Source of the DNA: an uncultured Oscillospiraceae bacterium | GTDB taxonomy: Bacteria; Bacillota; Clostridia; Oscillospirales; Ruminococcaceae | Reading direction: 5' to 3' | Length of the DNA: 64,000 nucleotides | NCBI GenBank assembly: GCA_902490585.1 | Contig: CABUEI010000006.1 | Span: 35,893-99,892 of the forward strand | In this document: one piece after another, positions 9,073 through 17,900 of the stretch | Position numbering within the stretch: the stretch's first letter is position 1 | Layout: each line of letters opens with the position of its first letter | Program-made: the position numbers and the translations under genes | The notes under the pieces: generated by a model | Seen by the model: the letters and a program-made list of their open reading frames with translations, nothing else | Database searches by the model: none | Told to the model about the DNA's origin: nothing

Positions 9073-9927
9073 GTGAATGCCAAGGATATAGTATCTAAAG
9101 AATTTGATACAGTTAAGCGTGGCGGTTATGATGCCGCCGAGGTTGATACATTCTTAAAGGACGTATCTATCGAATATAAGAAGTTACAGAACGAGAACGC
9201 CGAGCTTGAAAAGAAGCTTGAAGTTCTTGCTGAAAAGATAAGAGAATACCGCAAGGACGAAGACGCTCTGAGAGATGCTCTTCTCATTGCAAAGAAGCAG
9301 GGTATCGCTGTAGTAAACGAGGCTAAGGATGATGCCGAAAAGATAAGAAAAGAAGCTCAGGAAAAGGCTGAAAAGACTATCAAGGACGCTGACGCTCTTG
9401 CCGCAAAGAAAAAGGAACTCGGTGAGAAGAATCTGGCTGACGCAAACGCAAAGGCAAAGCAGACAATTGACGATGCAAACGCAAAGGCTGAAGAGATCCA
9501 CACAATGATGATGCAGCAGACCGAAAGAGAGCAGATAGTTCTCCAGCGTACAAGAAAAGAAGTACAGGACTATACAAACAAAATCCTTGCCGCATACAGT
9601 GCACATATCGAGAATATCAAGGCTATGCCCAAGGCTTGTGAAAATGAGTTCGTAATAAACACCGCAAAGGAAGTTGAGGCAAGAAAGCCCGAGGACAGCG
9701 CATTCGCAAAGAAGCCCGCTCCCGAGAAGAAGCCTGAACCGGTTGCAGAAAATAAGGCAGAGCCTGTAAAGCCTGCACCCGAAAAGAAAGCAGAACCCGT
9801 AAAGTCTGCTCCTGAAAAGAAGGCTGAAGAAAAGGTAACTGGCGATTCGGTTTTGTTCAACCTTAAAAATGAAAAGGAAGAAAAGAACACTCCCACAGCC
9901 GAGCTTGAATTCGGTAAGAACAAGTAA
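9073..9927 (+). CDS. divIVA: DivIVA domain protein
   Basis: 284 residues from a GTG start with GGAGGG upstream. The N-terminal DivIVA signature (DIVSKEFDTVKRGGYDAAEV) is followed by a long coiled coil (about residues 30-190, many K/E/A) and a low-complexity tail with four KPAPEKKxEPV-like repeats (about 205-260). DivIVA proteins bind negatively curved membrane and organise poles or septa. Its place after sepF-ylmH is the standard one. The Pro/Lys/Glu repeats are probably a flexible linker. Confidence 0.9.
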   Translation: MNAKDIVSKEFDTVKRGGYDAAEVDTFLKDVSIEYKKLQNENAELEKKLEVLAEKIREYRKDEDALRDALLIAKKQGIAVVNEAKDDAEKIRKEAQEKAEKTIKDADALAAKKKELGEKNLADANAKAKQTIDDANAKAEEIHTMMMQQTEREQIVLQRTRKEVQDYTNKILAAYSAHIENIKAMPKACENEFVINTAKEVEARKPEDSAFAKKPAPEKKPEPVAENKAEPVKPAPEKKAEPVKSAPEKKAEEKVTGDSVLFNLKNEKEEKNTPTAELEFGKNK

Positions 9928-9984
9928 TAAAAATAACGGAAATAACATCAGACAAAAACCGGACAACGAAAGGAATCAGAATTA

Positions 9985-10521
9985 ATGCTATATATCGCTC
10001 TTGCGGTTGCCGCAGGACTTATCGGTCTTGACCAGCTCACCAAGATATTGATTGACAGTAATATGGAGTTGCACCAGTCGATACCGATAATATCATTCGG
10101 AGATACAAATGTACTGAATATCACATACGAGAGAAATCCCGGAGCCGCTTTCAGCATCTTAGAGGGAAAGCAAATATTCCTTGTGATATTCACGGCAGTG
10201 GTTATCGTTGTAATGCTGTATCTGATGCTTTCAAAAAGAGTAAAGAAGCCGACATATATATGGTCAATGTCATTGATAGTGGCAGGCGGCATCGGAAACC
10301 TTATCGACAGAGTGATAAGAGGCGAGGTTGTTGACTTTATTGATGTAAGGATAATCAACTTTGCCGTATTCAATGTTGCCGATATCTGCGCTGTTTTAGG
10401 TGCAATAGGCTTACTGCTTTTCGTCATAATAGATGAGATAAAGGAGCAGAAGAACAAACGCTCCGCTAAGAAAGATACAGTTGCCGGGAAAATAGAGCAA
10501 ACAGTAAACGAAGAAAAATAA
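9985..10521 (+). CDS. lspA: Lipoprotein signal peptidase (signal peptidase II)
   Basis: 178 residues with four hydrophobic segments, as expected. The aspartic catalytic pair sits in NLIDRVIRGEVVDFIDV and FAVFNVADICAVLG, both intact. It cleaves prolipoprotein signal peptides at the lipid-modified cysteine. RBS GAAAGGAAT is upstream. A Lys-rich cytoplasmic tail of about 30 residues extends past the last helix. It is followed after 20 bases by a pseudouridine synthase, the usual lspA-rluD order. Confidence 0.95.
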   Translation: MLYIALAVAAGLIGLDQLTKILIDSNMELHQSIPIISFGDTNVLNITYERNPGAAFSILEGKQIFLVIFTAVVIVVMLYLMLSKRVKKPTYIWSMSLIVAGGIGNLIDRVIRGEVVDFIDVRIINFAVFNVADICAVLGAIGLLLFVIIDEIKEQKNKRSAKKDTVAGKIEQTVNEEK

Positions 10522-10541
10522 CACCGCTACGGAGGGTAATA

Positions 10542-11453
10542 TTGCATTACGAATTTACCTGTGAAACAGGCGGCGAAAGAACAGACAAATTTCTTGCTTT
10601 GCAGGATACAGGAATAACACGATCAGCAGCCGCCGCTCTTATTGAGCAGGGCTGCTGTCTTGTAAACGGGAAAAATGCCGCCAAGAATCAAAAACTGAAA
10701 ACGGGGGATATAGTGACGCTCGATGTGCCCGAGGCACAGCCTGCCGATATTCTCCCCGAAAATATACCGCTTGATATAGTCTATGAGGACAGCGACTTGC
10801 TTGTGGTGAACAAACCCAAGGGTATGGTGGTTCACCCCGCTCCCGGACACTACAGCGGAACGCTTGTCAATGCACTTATGTACCACTGCGGCGACAGCCT
10901 TTCGGGAATAAACGGTGTTATCCGCCCGGGCATAGTCCACAGGATAGACAGGGACACAAGCGGACTGCTGATTGTCGCAAAGAATGACACGGCGCATAAC
11001 ATACTGGCTGAGCAGATAAAGGTACACAGCTTCACAAGAGAATATATGGCTGTGGTGCAAGGCGTTATCAAAGAGGACGGAACAGTCAATGCCCCGATAG
11101 GCAGACATAAGACCGACCGCAAAAAGATGTGCGTCACGACCGAAAACTCACGGGAAGCTATAACTCACTATTTCGTTGAGCAGACCTACAGAAACAACAC
11201 GCTTGTAAGACTGCGTCTTGAAACAGGCAGAACACATCAGATAAGAGTTCACATGGCGTATATAGGTCATGCGGTAACAGGCGATGAGGTGTACGGAAAC
11301 GGCAGCCCAAAGTGGCTGTGCGGTCAGTGCCTTCACGCAAAGAAGATAGGATTTATCCACCCGAACGGGCAGTATATGGAGTTTGACAGCGAACTTCCGG
11401 AATATTTCAAAAAGCTGTTAAAGAACCTTGAAACACAGAAAACAGAGATATAG
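10542..11453 (+). CDS. RluA/RluD-family 23S rRNA pseudouridine synthase
   Basis: 303 residues from a TTG start with GGAGGG five bases upstream. An N-terminal S4 domain (TRSAAAALIEQGCCLVNGK) precedes the catalytic domain with HRIDRDTSGLLIVAKN (the catalytic aspartate in the HRxDxxTSG motif, about residue 133) and RTHQIRVHMAYIGHAV. The family isomerises uridines in large-subunit rRNA. The exact target cannot be told from sequence; position after lspA and S4 content suggest an RluD/YlyB type. Confidence 0.92.
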   Translation: MHYEFTCETGGERTDKFLALQDTGITRSAAAALIEQGCCLVNGKNAAKNQKLKTGDIVTLDVPEAQPADILPENIPLDIVYEDSDLLVVNKPKGMVVHPAPGHYSGTLVNALMYHCGDSLSGINGVIRPGIVHRIDRDTSGLLIVAKNDTAHNILAEQIKVHSFTREYMAVVQGVIKEDGTVNAPIGRHKTDRKKMCVTTENSREAITHYFVEQTYRNNTLVRLRLETGRTHQIRVHMAYIGHAVTGDEVYGNGSPKWLCGQCLHAKKIGFIHPNGQYMEFDSELPEYFKKLLKNLETQKTEI

Positions 11454-11480
11454 ACAAGGTACGGACAAAGGAAAGAAATT

Positions 11481-12284
11481 ATGGATTTCAGAAATGTAAT
11501 AATCATGAGCGACCTTGACGGTACGCTCCTTGACGATAAGAAAGAAATTTCGCCGAGAGATATGGAGTCGATAAACGACTTCTGTGACAAGGGCGGAATG
11601 TTCACGATAGCAACGGGCAGAGGCTATTCAATGGCAAAACCCGTGGCAGATAAGCTGAAACTGAGAATTCCTGCGGTAATCTTCAACGGTTCTGCGGTGT
11701 ACGATTTTAACAAGGAAGAATTTCTCTGGCAGTGCGAGGTTACGCAGAAGGCAAGAGATTACATAAAGCTTGTAATGGATAAGTTCTCAGATGTTGGTAT
11801 CGAGGTGCTTCACAAGCACACAGTCTACGTCCCTGCACTGAATGATGTTGAAAGAGCACACATGGCTCTGGAAAATGTACACGGCGATGTATGCAGTCTT
11901 GATGATATTCCGCATGAGGGTTGGCTGAAAGTATTGTTCGCTTACCCCGAGGACAAGATGCCGAAGCTGGCAGAGTTCATAAATGAGAATTGTGCCGAGG
12001 GAACAAACAGAGTGCTGTCGGCACCGTTCTTCTATGAGCTGTTGCCCGAGGGCGTGAGCAAGGCTTACGGTTACAAGCAGTTACTCAGAGTGACTGACAG
12101 CGAGGACAGATTCACTGTTGCGGCAGGAGATTACCCTAATGACGCAGAAATGGTACGCAGTGCGGATTTAGGCGTTGCAGTCAGCAATGCCCATGATGAC
12201 GTAAAAGCGGCGGCTGATGTTATTATCGGTTCAAACAATGAAGACCCGATGACGCAGATTATTGATTTAATAAGGAAAAAGTAA
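11481..12284 (+). CDS. Cof-type HAD-superfamily phosphatase
   Basis: 267 residues. HAD motif I is DLDGTLLDD (about residue 12), motif II TIATGR, motif III lysine in GVSKAYGYKQLL, motif IV AAGDYPNDAEM. A type C2B cap lies between motifs II and III. Such enzymes remove phosphate from sugar phosphates, nucleotides or cofactors; substrate unknown. It follows rluD by 27 bases and probably ends the operon. A weak hairpin (GCCGAA/TTCGGC, 12285-12308) follows without a clear T-run. Confidence 0.9.
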   Translation: MDFRNVIIMSDLDGTLLDDKKEISPRDMESINDFCDKGGMFTIATGRGYSMAKPVADKLKLRIPAVIFNGSAVYDFNKEEFLWQCEVTQKARDYIKLVMDKFSDVGIEVLHKHTVYVPALNDVERAHMALENVHGDVCSLDDIPHEGWLKVLFAYPEDKMPKLAEFINENCAEGTNRVLSAPFFYELLPEGVSKAYGYKQLLRVTDSEDRFTVAAGDYPNDAEMVRSADLGVAVSNAHDDVKAAADVIIGSNNEDPMTQIIDLIRKK

Positions 12285-12356
12285 GCCGAAATTCATTTTT
12301 TGTTCGGCAATTTAAGATAACTAAACCGTATAACGCAGATTTTGGAGGTCAATTTT

Positions 12357-13073
12357 ATGAGTAGAGAACAGGCACTCAGAGATTTTTTTGCTTATACTTA
12401 TCTTAAAGTCAGCCGGTATACAAGAAAAAACATATTCGATTATAACGAGGAATGTATCGCAAAAGCTATTGAAAGAGCGTACAAGGATGCCACAATGATG
12501 GGTGCATACAATTCACTGATTAGTAAGGATAACAGCAATTTAAAAAACAAGTCAAATGAAGCAAAAGAAAAAGCAGTACAACTACTGCAAGGCAAGTTTG
12601 GCATTTCGGAAAAAATCGTTTCAATCGCAATAAATGATTTTGATACATGGCACAGAGAAGTATGTGAGAGTTTGGTAGAAACTTACCAAGAAATTAAAGA
12701 TGAAAACAATAAAAATTTTTTCACATACGGCAATGCACAAAAGTTGCTTAACATGGCTTTGAAATATCTGTGGCTTCTGGATATGTTGCCGGGTGGTATA
12801 GACGGGGCACTTCTGCACGCCCCGATTGACAGTTATATTTTGCAGAAACTTGAAAATTCAATAGAAAACATTAGTGCTGAAAACGGTTCGTACAAATATA
12901 ACGGTGAAACGTGGAGCCAGTTGTCTGATTATGAACATTATATTGAATTGCAGAAAACAATAAGAACGTTGGCAAAGGCAGAAAACAAATCTGTTATCGA
13001 GTGGGAAAACGAAGCATGGATTGAAATGGCAGTTGCAAGGAAAAATGCCGAACGTGAAAAGCGAAAGGAGTAA
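12357..13073 (+). CDS. Hypothetical protein, unknown family
   Basis: 238 residues from ATG 12357 with GGAGGT well placed; a TTG at 12342 overlaps that RBS and is unlikely. It is mostly helical and hydrophilic, without membrane segments or a signal peptide. The LLHAPIDSYILQKLEN and LNMALKYLWLLDM stretches look like conserved core. Codon use is more A/T-rich than in the neighbouring lspA or GH31 genes. It lies 3 bases before a 50-residue membrane protein, suggesting a two-gene unit between the rluD operon and the GH31 gene. I do not recognise a function. Confidence 0.7.
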   Translation: MSREQALRDFFAYTYLKVSRYTRKNIFDYNEECIAKAIERAYKDATMMGAYNSLISKDNSNLKNKSNEAKEKAVQLLQGKFGISEKIVSIAINDFDTWHREVCESLVETYQEIKDENNKNFFTYGNAQKLLNMALKYLWLLDMLPGGIDGALLHAPIDSYILQKLENSIENISAENGSYKYNGETWSQLSDYEHYIELQKTIRTLAKAENKSVIEWENEAWIEMAVARKNAEREKRKE

Positions 13074-13076
13074 CGC

Positions 13077-13229
13077 ATGAAACAGGAACCCGATTACAAA
13101 CTGAAAAAACGCATGGAACGAATTGAACATGAAAAGAAGATGAGCAGGACATACAACAGGAACTGGATAATATGTATCGGTTCACTTGCAATTATCATAC
13201 TTGCTGTGTTCGTGTTCGGCGGTAAATGA
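13077..13229 (+). CDS. Small single-pass membrane protein
   Basis: 50 residues: a charged N-terminal helix (MKQEPDYKLKKRMERIEHEK) and one C-terminal membrane segment (ICIGSLAIIILAVFVFG). RBS AAAGGAG overlaps the end of the upstream gene, whose stop is 3 bases away, so the two are probably translated together. No homology is recognised; the shape is that of many small membrane proteins. Confidence 0.6.
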   Translation: MKQEPDYKLKKRMERIEHEKKMSRTYNRNWIICIGSLAIIILAVFVFGGK

Positions 13230-13240
13230 TTTTTTGATAT

Positions 13241-13276
13241 AAAAGGCATGGTTATATACTGACTGTGCCTTTTTTG
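13241..13276 (+). terminator. Probable rho-independent terminator
   Basis: AAAAGGCA and TGCCTTTT can pair across a 17-base loop and are followed by a T-run. It would end the two-gene unit above. The stem is short, so confidence is moderate. The 344 bases between 13229 and 13574 hold this hairpin, the GH31 promoter, an operator-like site and a leader of about 160 bases. Confidence 0.5.
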
Positions 13277-13373
13277 TTATGTTGCTAAAACCGCCCGTAC
13301 AGGCTTTTAATTGTGCTTTACGACTTGTTCTGCAATATCTTTTTCTTAAATTAAAAATTTTTTCAAAAACCCC

Positions 13374-13402
13374 TTGATTTTTGTAAATTTATATGTTAGA
13401 AT
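13374..13402 (+). promoter_or_regulatory. Sigma-A promoter of the GH31 gene
   Basis: TTGATT, 17-base spacer, TAGAAT, with TG one base before the -10 (extended -10). It lies about 170 bases upstream of the alpha-xylosidase start, giving a long leader. Confidence 0.75.
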
Positions 13403-13410
13403 AAACGGCA

Positions 13411-13425
13411 GGTAAACGATTACAC
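13411..13425 (+). promoter_or_regulatory. LacI-family/cre-like operator
   Basis: GGTAAACGATTACAC contains GTAA-ACGA-TTAC, a near-perfect palindrome centred on CG, the form bound by LacI-family regulators and CcpA (TGTAANCGNTTACA type). It starts 8 bases after the -10, so binding would block transcription. A weaker half-match (AAGCGTTACA) follows at 13426-13435. No regulator gene is adjacent. Confidence 0.55.
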
Positions 13426-13573
13426 AAGCGTTACAAACAATTTCCGTGCTGTTAAATTACGGATAAAAAAGGTTGTACAGAGTTTACCGCAAACGACCGG
13501 GGAAAACCCGTATGAAAAGTAAATTTTGGCGGATGTGTGACCGCCGTTTTCAGTGAAAGGAAAGGTATAATCT

Positions 13574-15889
13574 ATGAAGTATTCAGACGGTTTCTGGATG
13601 AACAAGTCGGGCTACGACGTAAACTATGCAACTCAGATTTATGAGGTTAAGACTACCGACAACTCGATAACTGTATATGCCACTAACCAGTGGATAGGCA
13701 ACAGAGGTATGACACTCGGCGGTCCTGTTCTTGAAATCACCTTTACATCAACCCTTGCCGATTCTATCAAGGTAACGATCGAGCATTACAAGGGTGCGGC
13801 TAAGAAAGGTCCCGATTTCACATTATACGAGGATGTTAACTTCAAGCCCGTTATCAACGAAAAGGACGAGTACTGGGAGCTCGTTTCAAACAAGACTTCC
13901 GTAAGAATAGGCAAGGCAGGCGGCGCATGGGATATCAAGTATTTCTATGACGGCAAGCTCCTTACCAAAGAAGGCTGGAGAACAACCAGCTACATTGAAG
14001 AACAGCCCTGGCTCACAGACTACCGTATGGAAGGCACAAAGGCTGAACGTTTCTACGCTCACGCATCTACAGATGAGCCTGCAAGAATAAGAGAAATGCT
14101 CAACATCTCTGTCGGCGAGTACATCTACGGCTTCGGCGAGAAGTTCTCTACATTCGTAAAGAACGGTCAGACTGTAGAAGTATGGAATAATGACGGCGGT
14201 ACCTGCTCGGAGCAGACATACAAGTCAATTCCTTTCTATGTATCATCAAGAAACTACGGTGTATTCGTAAACCACCCCGAGAACGTTACATTTGAAGTAG
14301 CAAGCGAAACAGTTTCAAAGGTTGCTTTCTCCGTTCAGGGCGAGAGAATGGAATACTTCGTAATGGGCGGTAAGACGATCGCAGACGTACTCGGCGTTTA
14401 TACAACACTGACAGGCAAGCCTGCACTTCCCCCTGCATATACATTCGGTCTGTGGCTGACAACATCATTCACCACAAACTACGATGAAGAAACAGTTTCA
14501 TTCTTCATTGATGAAATGGCAAGACGTGATATTCCTCTGGAGGTATTCCACTTCGACTGCTTCTGGATGAAGGAATTCAACTGGTGCGACTTCACATGGG
14601 ATAAGAGAATGTTCCCCGACCCCAAGGCTATGCTCGCACGTCTTAAGGAAAAGAAAATTGAAATCTGCGTATGGATTAACCCCTATATCGCTCAGCAGTC
14701 TTCCTTATTTGACGAGGGCGTAAAGAACGGCTACTTCATCAAGAAGACGGACGGCGGTGTATTCCAGTGCGATATGTGGCAGCCCGGTATGGCTATCGTT
14801 GACTTTACAAATCCTGAGGCTTGCAAGTGGTACAAGGCAAAGCTGAGAGTTCTGTGCGAGATGGGCGTTGACGCATTCAAGACAGACTTCGGCGAGAGAA
14901 TTCCCACAGCAGGCGTTGTATACAGCGACGGTTCTGATCCGTACAGAATGCACAACTACTACACATACCTCTACAACAAGTGCGTATTTGAGGTACTTGA
15001 AGAATATTACGGCAAGGATAAGGCTTGTCTGTTCGCACGTTCCGCAACAGTCGGCGGTCAGCAGTTCCCTGTACACTGGGGCGGCGACTGCTTCAGCCAG
15101 TATGAGTCAATGGCTGAAACACTCCGTGGCGGTCTTTCACTCTGCTTATCAGGTTTCGGCTACTTCAGCCACGATATCTCGGGCTTTGAAGCTACAGGTT
15201 CACCCGACTTATACAAGAGATGGTCAGCATTCGGTCTTATGTCCTCACACTCAAGACTTCACGGCAACAGCTCATACAGAGTACCGTGGAATTTCGATGA
15301 AGAGGCTTGCGATGTTCTCCGTCACTTCACAAAGCTCAAGGGCCGCTTAATGCCTTACCTGTTCGCTAACGCAGTAAAGGCTCACGAAAAGGGCGTTCCC
15401 ATGATGAGAGCCATGGTTATGGAATACAGCGACGATCCCGCTTGCTTACCTCTTGACAGACAGTATATGTTCGGTGATAACCTGCTTATCGCTCCCGTAT
15501 TCAATGAAGAGGGTACAGCTCAGTTCTATCTGCCCAAGGGCAAGTGGACAGATATCCAGACAGGCGAGGTTCTCGAGGGCGGCAACTGGTATGACAAGAA
15601 GTACGACTACTTCTCAATGGGTATGTACGCTAAGCCAAACAGCATCATTGCTTACGGTAACTTTGAACGTAACTTTGCTTATGACTATGTAGAGGGTGCA
15701 AAGCTCGTTATCTATCAGCTTGAAGACGGCAAGAACACTCAGTGCAAGATTTACGACAAGGAAGCTAAACTTGAACTTACAGTTATGGCTGAGAGAAACG
15801 GCGATACGATCACTGTTACTCATACAGCTACAGACAAGCACTTCACTGTTGAAAGTGCAGAGGGCTTAAACGTAGTTATCAACAAGTAA
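13574..15889 (+). CDS. Glycoside hydrolase family 31 alpha-xylosidase (YicI-like)
   Basis: 771 residues, almost exactly the length of E. coli YicI, with the same start pattern (MKYSDGFWM). It should release alpha-1,6-linked xylose from xyloglucan fragments such as isoprimeverose. The catalytic nucleophile is the Asp in FKTDFGERIPT (about residue 438) and the acid/base the Asp in HWGGDC (about 505). No signal peptide, so it acts in the cytosol on imported oligosaccharides. RBS GGAAAGG is upstream. It is monocistronic, with its own promoter, operator-like site and terminator, and its codons look like those of a well-expressed gene. The substrate is inferred from the YicI-type motifs. Confidence 0.93.
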   Translation: MKYSDGFWMNKSGYDVNYATQIYEVKTTDNSITVYATNQWIGNRGMTLGGPVLEITFTSTLADSIKVTIEHYKGAAKKGPDFTLYEDVNFKPVINEKDEYWELVSNKTSVRIGKAGGAWDIKYFYDGKLLTKEGWRTTSYIEEQPWLTDYRMEGTKAERFYAHASTDEPARIREMLNISVGEYIYGFGEKFSTFVKNGQTVEVWNNDGGTCSEQTYKSIPFYVSSRNYGVFVNHPENVTFEVASETVSKVAFSVQGERMEYFVMGGKTIADVLGVYTTLTGKPALPPAYTFGLWLTTSFTTNYDEETVSFFIDEMARRDIPLEVFHFDCFWMKEFNWCDFTWDKRMFPDPKAMLARLKEKKIEICVWINPYIAQQSSLFDEGVKNGYFIKKTDGGVFQCDMWQPGMAIVDFTNPEACKWYKAKLRVLCEMGVDAFKTDFGERIPTAGVVYSDGSDPYRMHNYYTYLYNKCVFEVLEEYYGKDKACLFARSATVGGQQFPVHWGGDCFSQYESMAETLRGGLSLCLSGFGYFSHDISGFEATGSPDLYKRWSAFGLMSSHSRLHGNSSYRVPWNFDEEACDVLRHFTKLKGRLMPYLFANAVKAHEKGVPMMRAMVMEYSDDPACLPLDRQYMFGDNLLIAPVFNEEGTAQFYLPKGKWTDIQTGEVLEGGNWYDKKYDYFSMGMYAKPNSIIAYGNFERNFAYDYVEGAKLVIYQLEDGKNTQCKIYDKEAKLELTVMAERNGDTITVTHTATDKHFTVESAEGLNVVINK

Positions 15890-15908
15890 TCAGCATTATA
15901 AATAATTG

Positions 15909-15937
15909 ACGGTCGGCATTTCGCCGACCGTTTTTTA
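15909..15937 (+). terminator. Rho-independent terminator after GH31
   Basis: ACGGTCGGC pairs with GCCGACCGT and is followed by TTTTTT. A strong, compact hairpin 20 bases after the alpha-xylosidase stop. Confidence 0.9.
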
Positions 15938-15960
15938 TACGTCATAATAATCCGCTTGAC

Positions 15961-16156
15961 AATTACAGTTCACAGTTCACTGGGCTGCCAAGTCCAACGG
16001 AGCTTTAGCGGAGTGCACGAGCCTTGCGTAAGCGAGGCTCAGACTTGCACCTGTTCCCTTTGGTTGTCTCCCTCTTTCATAGCAGTAAGTGTATCAACCA
16101 GTATAGCGAACCCGAGAAGTGCTATCTCACAAAAGAACTGTCAGTAAACTGCAATT
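15961..16156. repeat. Possible miniature inverted-repeat element
   Basis: This non-coding stretch of 196 bases begins AATTACAGTTCAC and ends with GTAAACTGCAATT, whose complement matches 11 of 13 positions. Inside is a hairpin with a GTAA loop (GAGCCTTGC / GCGAGGCTC, 16018-16039). No coding region is supported. The shape suits a MITE or dispersed repeat, but I have only one copy to look at and no clear target duplication. Confidence 0.35.
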
Positions 16157-16199
16157 TATTGATAAAACTCAGACAATAGATTTTCTGTATTTATAGACC

Positions 16200-17147
16200 T
16201 TACTTCAAAAATCCCTCTATAATCTTCTCCTCAGCCTCTTCTCTTGTAAGTCCGAGAGAACACAGCTTCAATATCTGCTCACCTGCGATTTTTCCTATAG
16301 CCGCTTCGTGAATAAGCTGAGCGTCAACATTAGCCGCATTGAGCGCAGGCTGTGCGTCAACCTTTCCGTTGTCCGCAAGAATAGCGTCACAGGCTGAGTG
16401 ACCTGTACAACGGTTGTTACCCTCTACTACCGAGTAGAAAGCCTGATGCGAATTTCCTCTTGCAACCGAACGTGAAACAAGATCCGCACCGCTGTCCTCG
16501 CCGTTTAGTTCAACATGGAACTTTGTGGTTGCCTGTTCGTCACCGTCTGTCATTATACGCTCACGGACAACTATCTTTGCACCCTTGCCGAGAACCGCCG
16601 AGGTACTTCTTGTCGTACTGTCAACGCCACGGAGCTGTATTGTATCCATTTCAAGATAGGAATCCTCGCCGAGAACGCAGTCTGTAACGGGATCTATTTT
16701 TCTCAGTCCCGTACCCTTTCCCGTTCCTATATGCTTTTCTTTGTACAGAACCTTTGAGCCTTTTTCAAGGAAGAAACGGTGTATACCGTTGTGACGTGCC
16801 TGTTCCTCGCCGTCATTGTGTACGCCGCAACCTGCAACGATAACAATGTCCGCACCCTCGCCGATGTAGAAATCGTTATATACAAGGTCATCAACGTCGC
16901 TGTGTGTCACACAGGCAGGAATATAAACCGTTTCGCCGACTGTGAACGGCTTTACACGGATATTTATTCCGGGTTTGTCGTCCTTTGACTCGATAGTGAT
17001 GTTTTCCGATGATTTTCTGCCGGCGCACTTGCTGTCCTCACGGATATTGTATGCACCGTTGAAGCCTGTCACCTCGTCATAGTCCGAGATGATTTTAAGC
17101 ATTTCGGCTGTTGTGCCGTTGAAATTTACGTCCATTATATTGCTCAC
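16200..17147 (-). CDS. sufB: SufB/SufD-family Fe-S scaffold protein (SufB-like)
   Basis: 315 residues from GTG 17147, which overlaps the sufC stop (GTGA) and has GGAGGCGG upstream; an ATG at 17183 inside sufC is unlikely. The beta-helix core of SufB/SufD is recognisable (YIGEGADIVIVAGCGVHNDG, VLGKGAKIVVRERI) with the C-terminal helical part SACDAILADNGKVDAQPALN. With SufC it forms a scaffold that builds Fe-S clusters. It is shorter than E. coli SufB. Only sufC and this gene are present, with no SufD, SufS or SufU, which matches the minimal two-gene system described in anaerobes (called SmsCB in recent literature, from memory). Confidence 0.88.
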   Translation of the reverse strand: MSNIMDVNFNGTTAEMLKIISDYDEVTGFNGAYNIREDSKCAGRKSSENITIESKDDKPGINIRVKPFTVGETVYIPACVTHSDVDDLVYNDFYIGEGADIVIVAGCGVHNDGEEQARHNGIHRFFLEKGSKVLYKEKHIGTGKGTGLRKIDPVTDCVLGEDSYLEMDTIQLRGVDSTTRSTSAVLGKGAKIVVRERIMTDGDEQATTKFHVELNGEDSGADLVSRSVARGNSHQAFYSVVEGNNRCTGHSACDAILADNGKVDAQPALNAANVDAQLIHEAAIGKIAGEQILKLCSLGLTREEAEEKIIEGFLK

Positions 17148-17869
17148 TGACAACCGCCTCCGTTTCTCTGAGGACATCTGCACGCATATTCTCCGCCGAG
17201 AAGCTTCGGGAGGACTTCTTCACGAGGTCCTGCCGTGCGGATCACGCCGTCCGCAACGACTACTATTTCATCGGCAATCGAGAGAATACGCTCCTGATGC
17301 GAAATTATAACCAGCGAACCTGTAGTTCCGTTTCTTATTTCCTCAAACGTTTCGACAAGTCTTGAAAAACTCCATAGGTCAATTCCTGCCTCGGGTTCGT
17401 CAAATACGGAAAGCTTTGCGTTTCTTGCGAGTACGGTTGCGATTTCGATACGCTTTGCCTCACCGCCCGATAAAGCTCCGCTCATCTCTCTGTCAATATA
17501 TTCCTCGGCACAAAGTCCGACCTTGCCAAGCAGAGCGCAAAGCTCATCATGACCGAGTTTTCCGCTTGCCGCAAGCTCCAGAAGATCTCTTACCGTCAGT
17601 CCCTTGAAACGCACGGGCTGTTGAAAAGCATAGGCTACACCGAGCTTTGCTCTGCCTGTGATATCCATTTCGGTTATGTCCGTACCGTCAAGAATAATTT
17701 TACCCGATGTGCATTTTTCCACGCCTGCAATCAGCTTTGCAAGCGAAGTTTTACCGCTGCCGTTCGGTCCTGTGATAACTGTAAGTCTGCTGTCAAGCTT
17801 ACAGCTTATGCCTTTTATAATAGGTTCTCCGTCTGGAAGTTGCCATTTTACGTCTTTGAATTCCAGCAA
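17144..17869 (-). CDS. sufC: Fe-S assembly ATPase SufC
   Basis: 241 residues from a TTG start, with AAGGGG upstream. ABC ATPase: Walker A GPNGSGKTS (about residue 34), signature LSGGEAKRIEI, Walker B LSVFDEPEAGID, switch His in ISHQERI. The GEAKR form of the signature and the EPEAGIDLWS stretch fit SufC. A C-terminal CRCPQRNGGGC tail holds three cysteines, unusual and possibly metal-binding. It is translationally coupled to sufB and expressed from a strong promoter just upstream. Confidence 0.9.
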   Translation of the reverse strand: MLEFKDVKWQLPDGEPIIKGISCKLDSRLTVITGPNGSGKTSLAKLIAGVEKCTSGKIILDGTDITEMDITGRAKLGVAYAFQQPVRFKGLTVRDLLELAASGKLGHDELCALLGKVGLCAEEYIDREMSGALSGGEAKRIEIATVLARNAKLSVFDEPEAGIDLWSFSRLVETFEEIRNGTTGSLVIISHQERILSIADEIVVVADGVIRTAGPREEVLPKLLGGEYACRCPQRNGGGCQ

Positions 17870-17900
17870 AGTACTTACCCCTTTCGTGTTTTGTCATATC

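Noticed and set aside
9184..9966. Minus-strand frame of 260 residues opposite divIVA
   Set aside because: Leu/Phe/Cys-rich shadow produced by Lys/Glu codons of the coiled coil.
15956..16147. 63-residue plus-strand frame downstream of GH31
   Set aside because: Lies within a repeat-like non-coding unit; no RBS, no motif.
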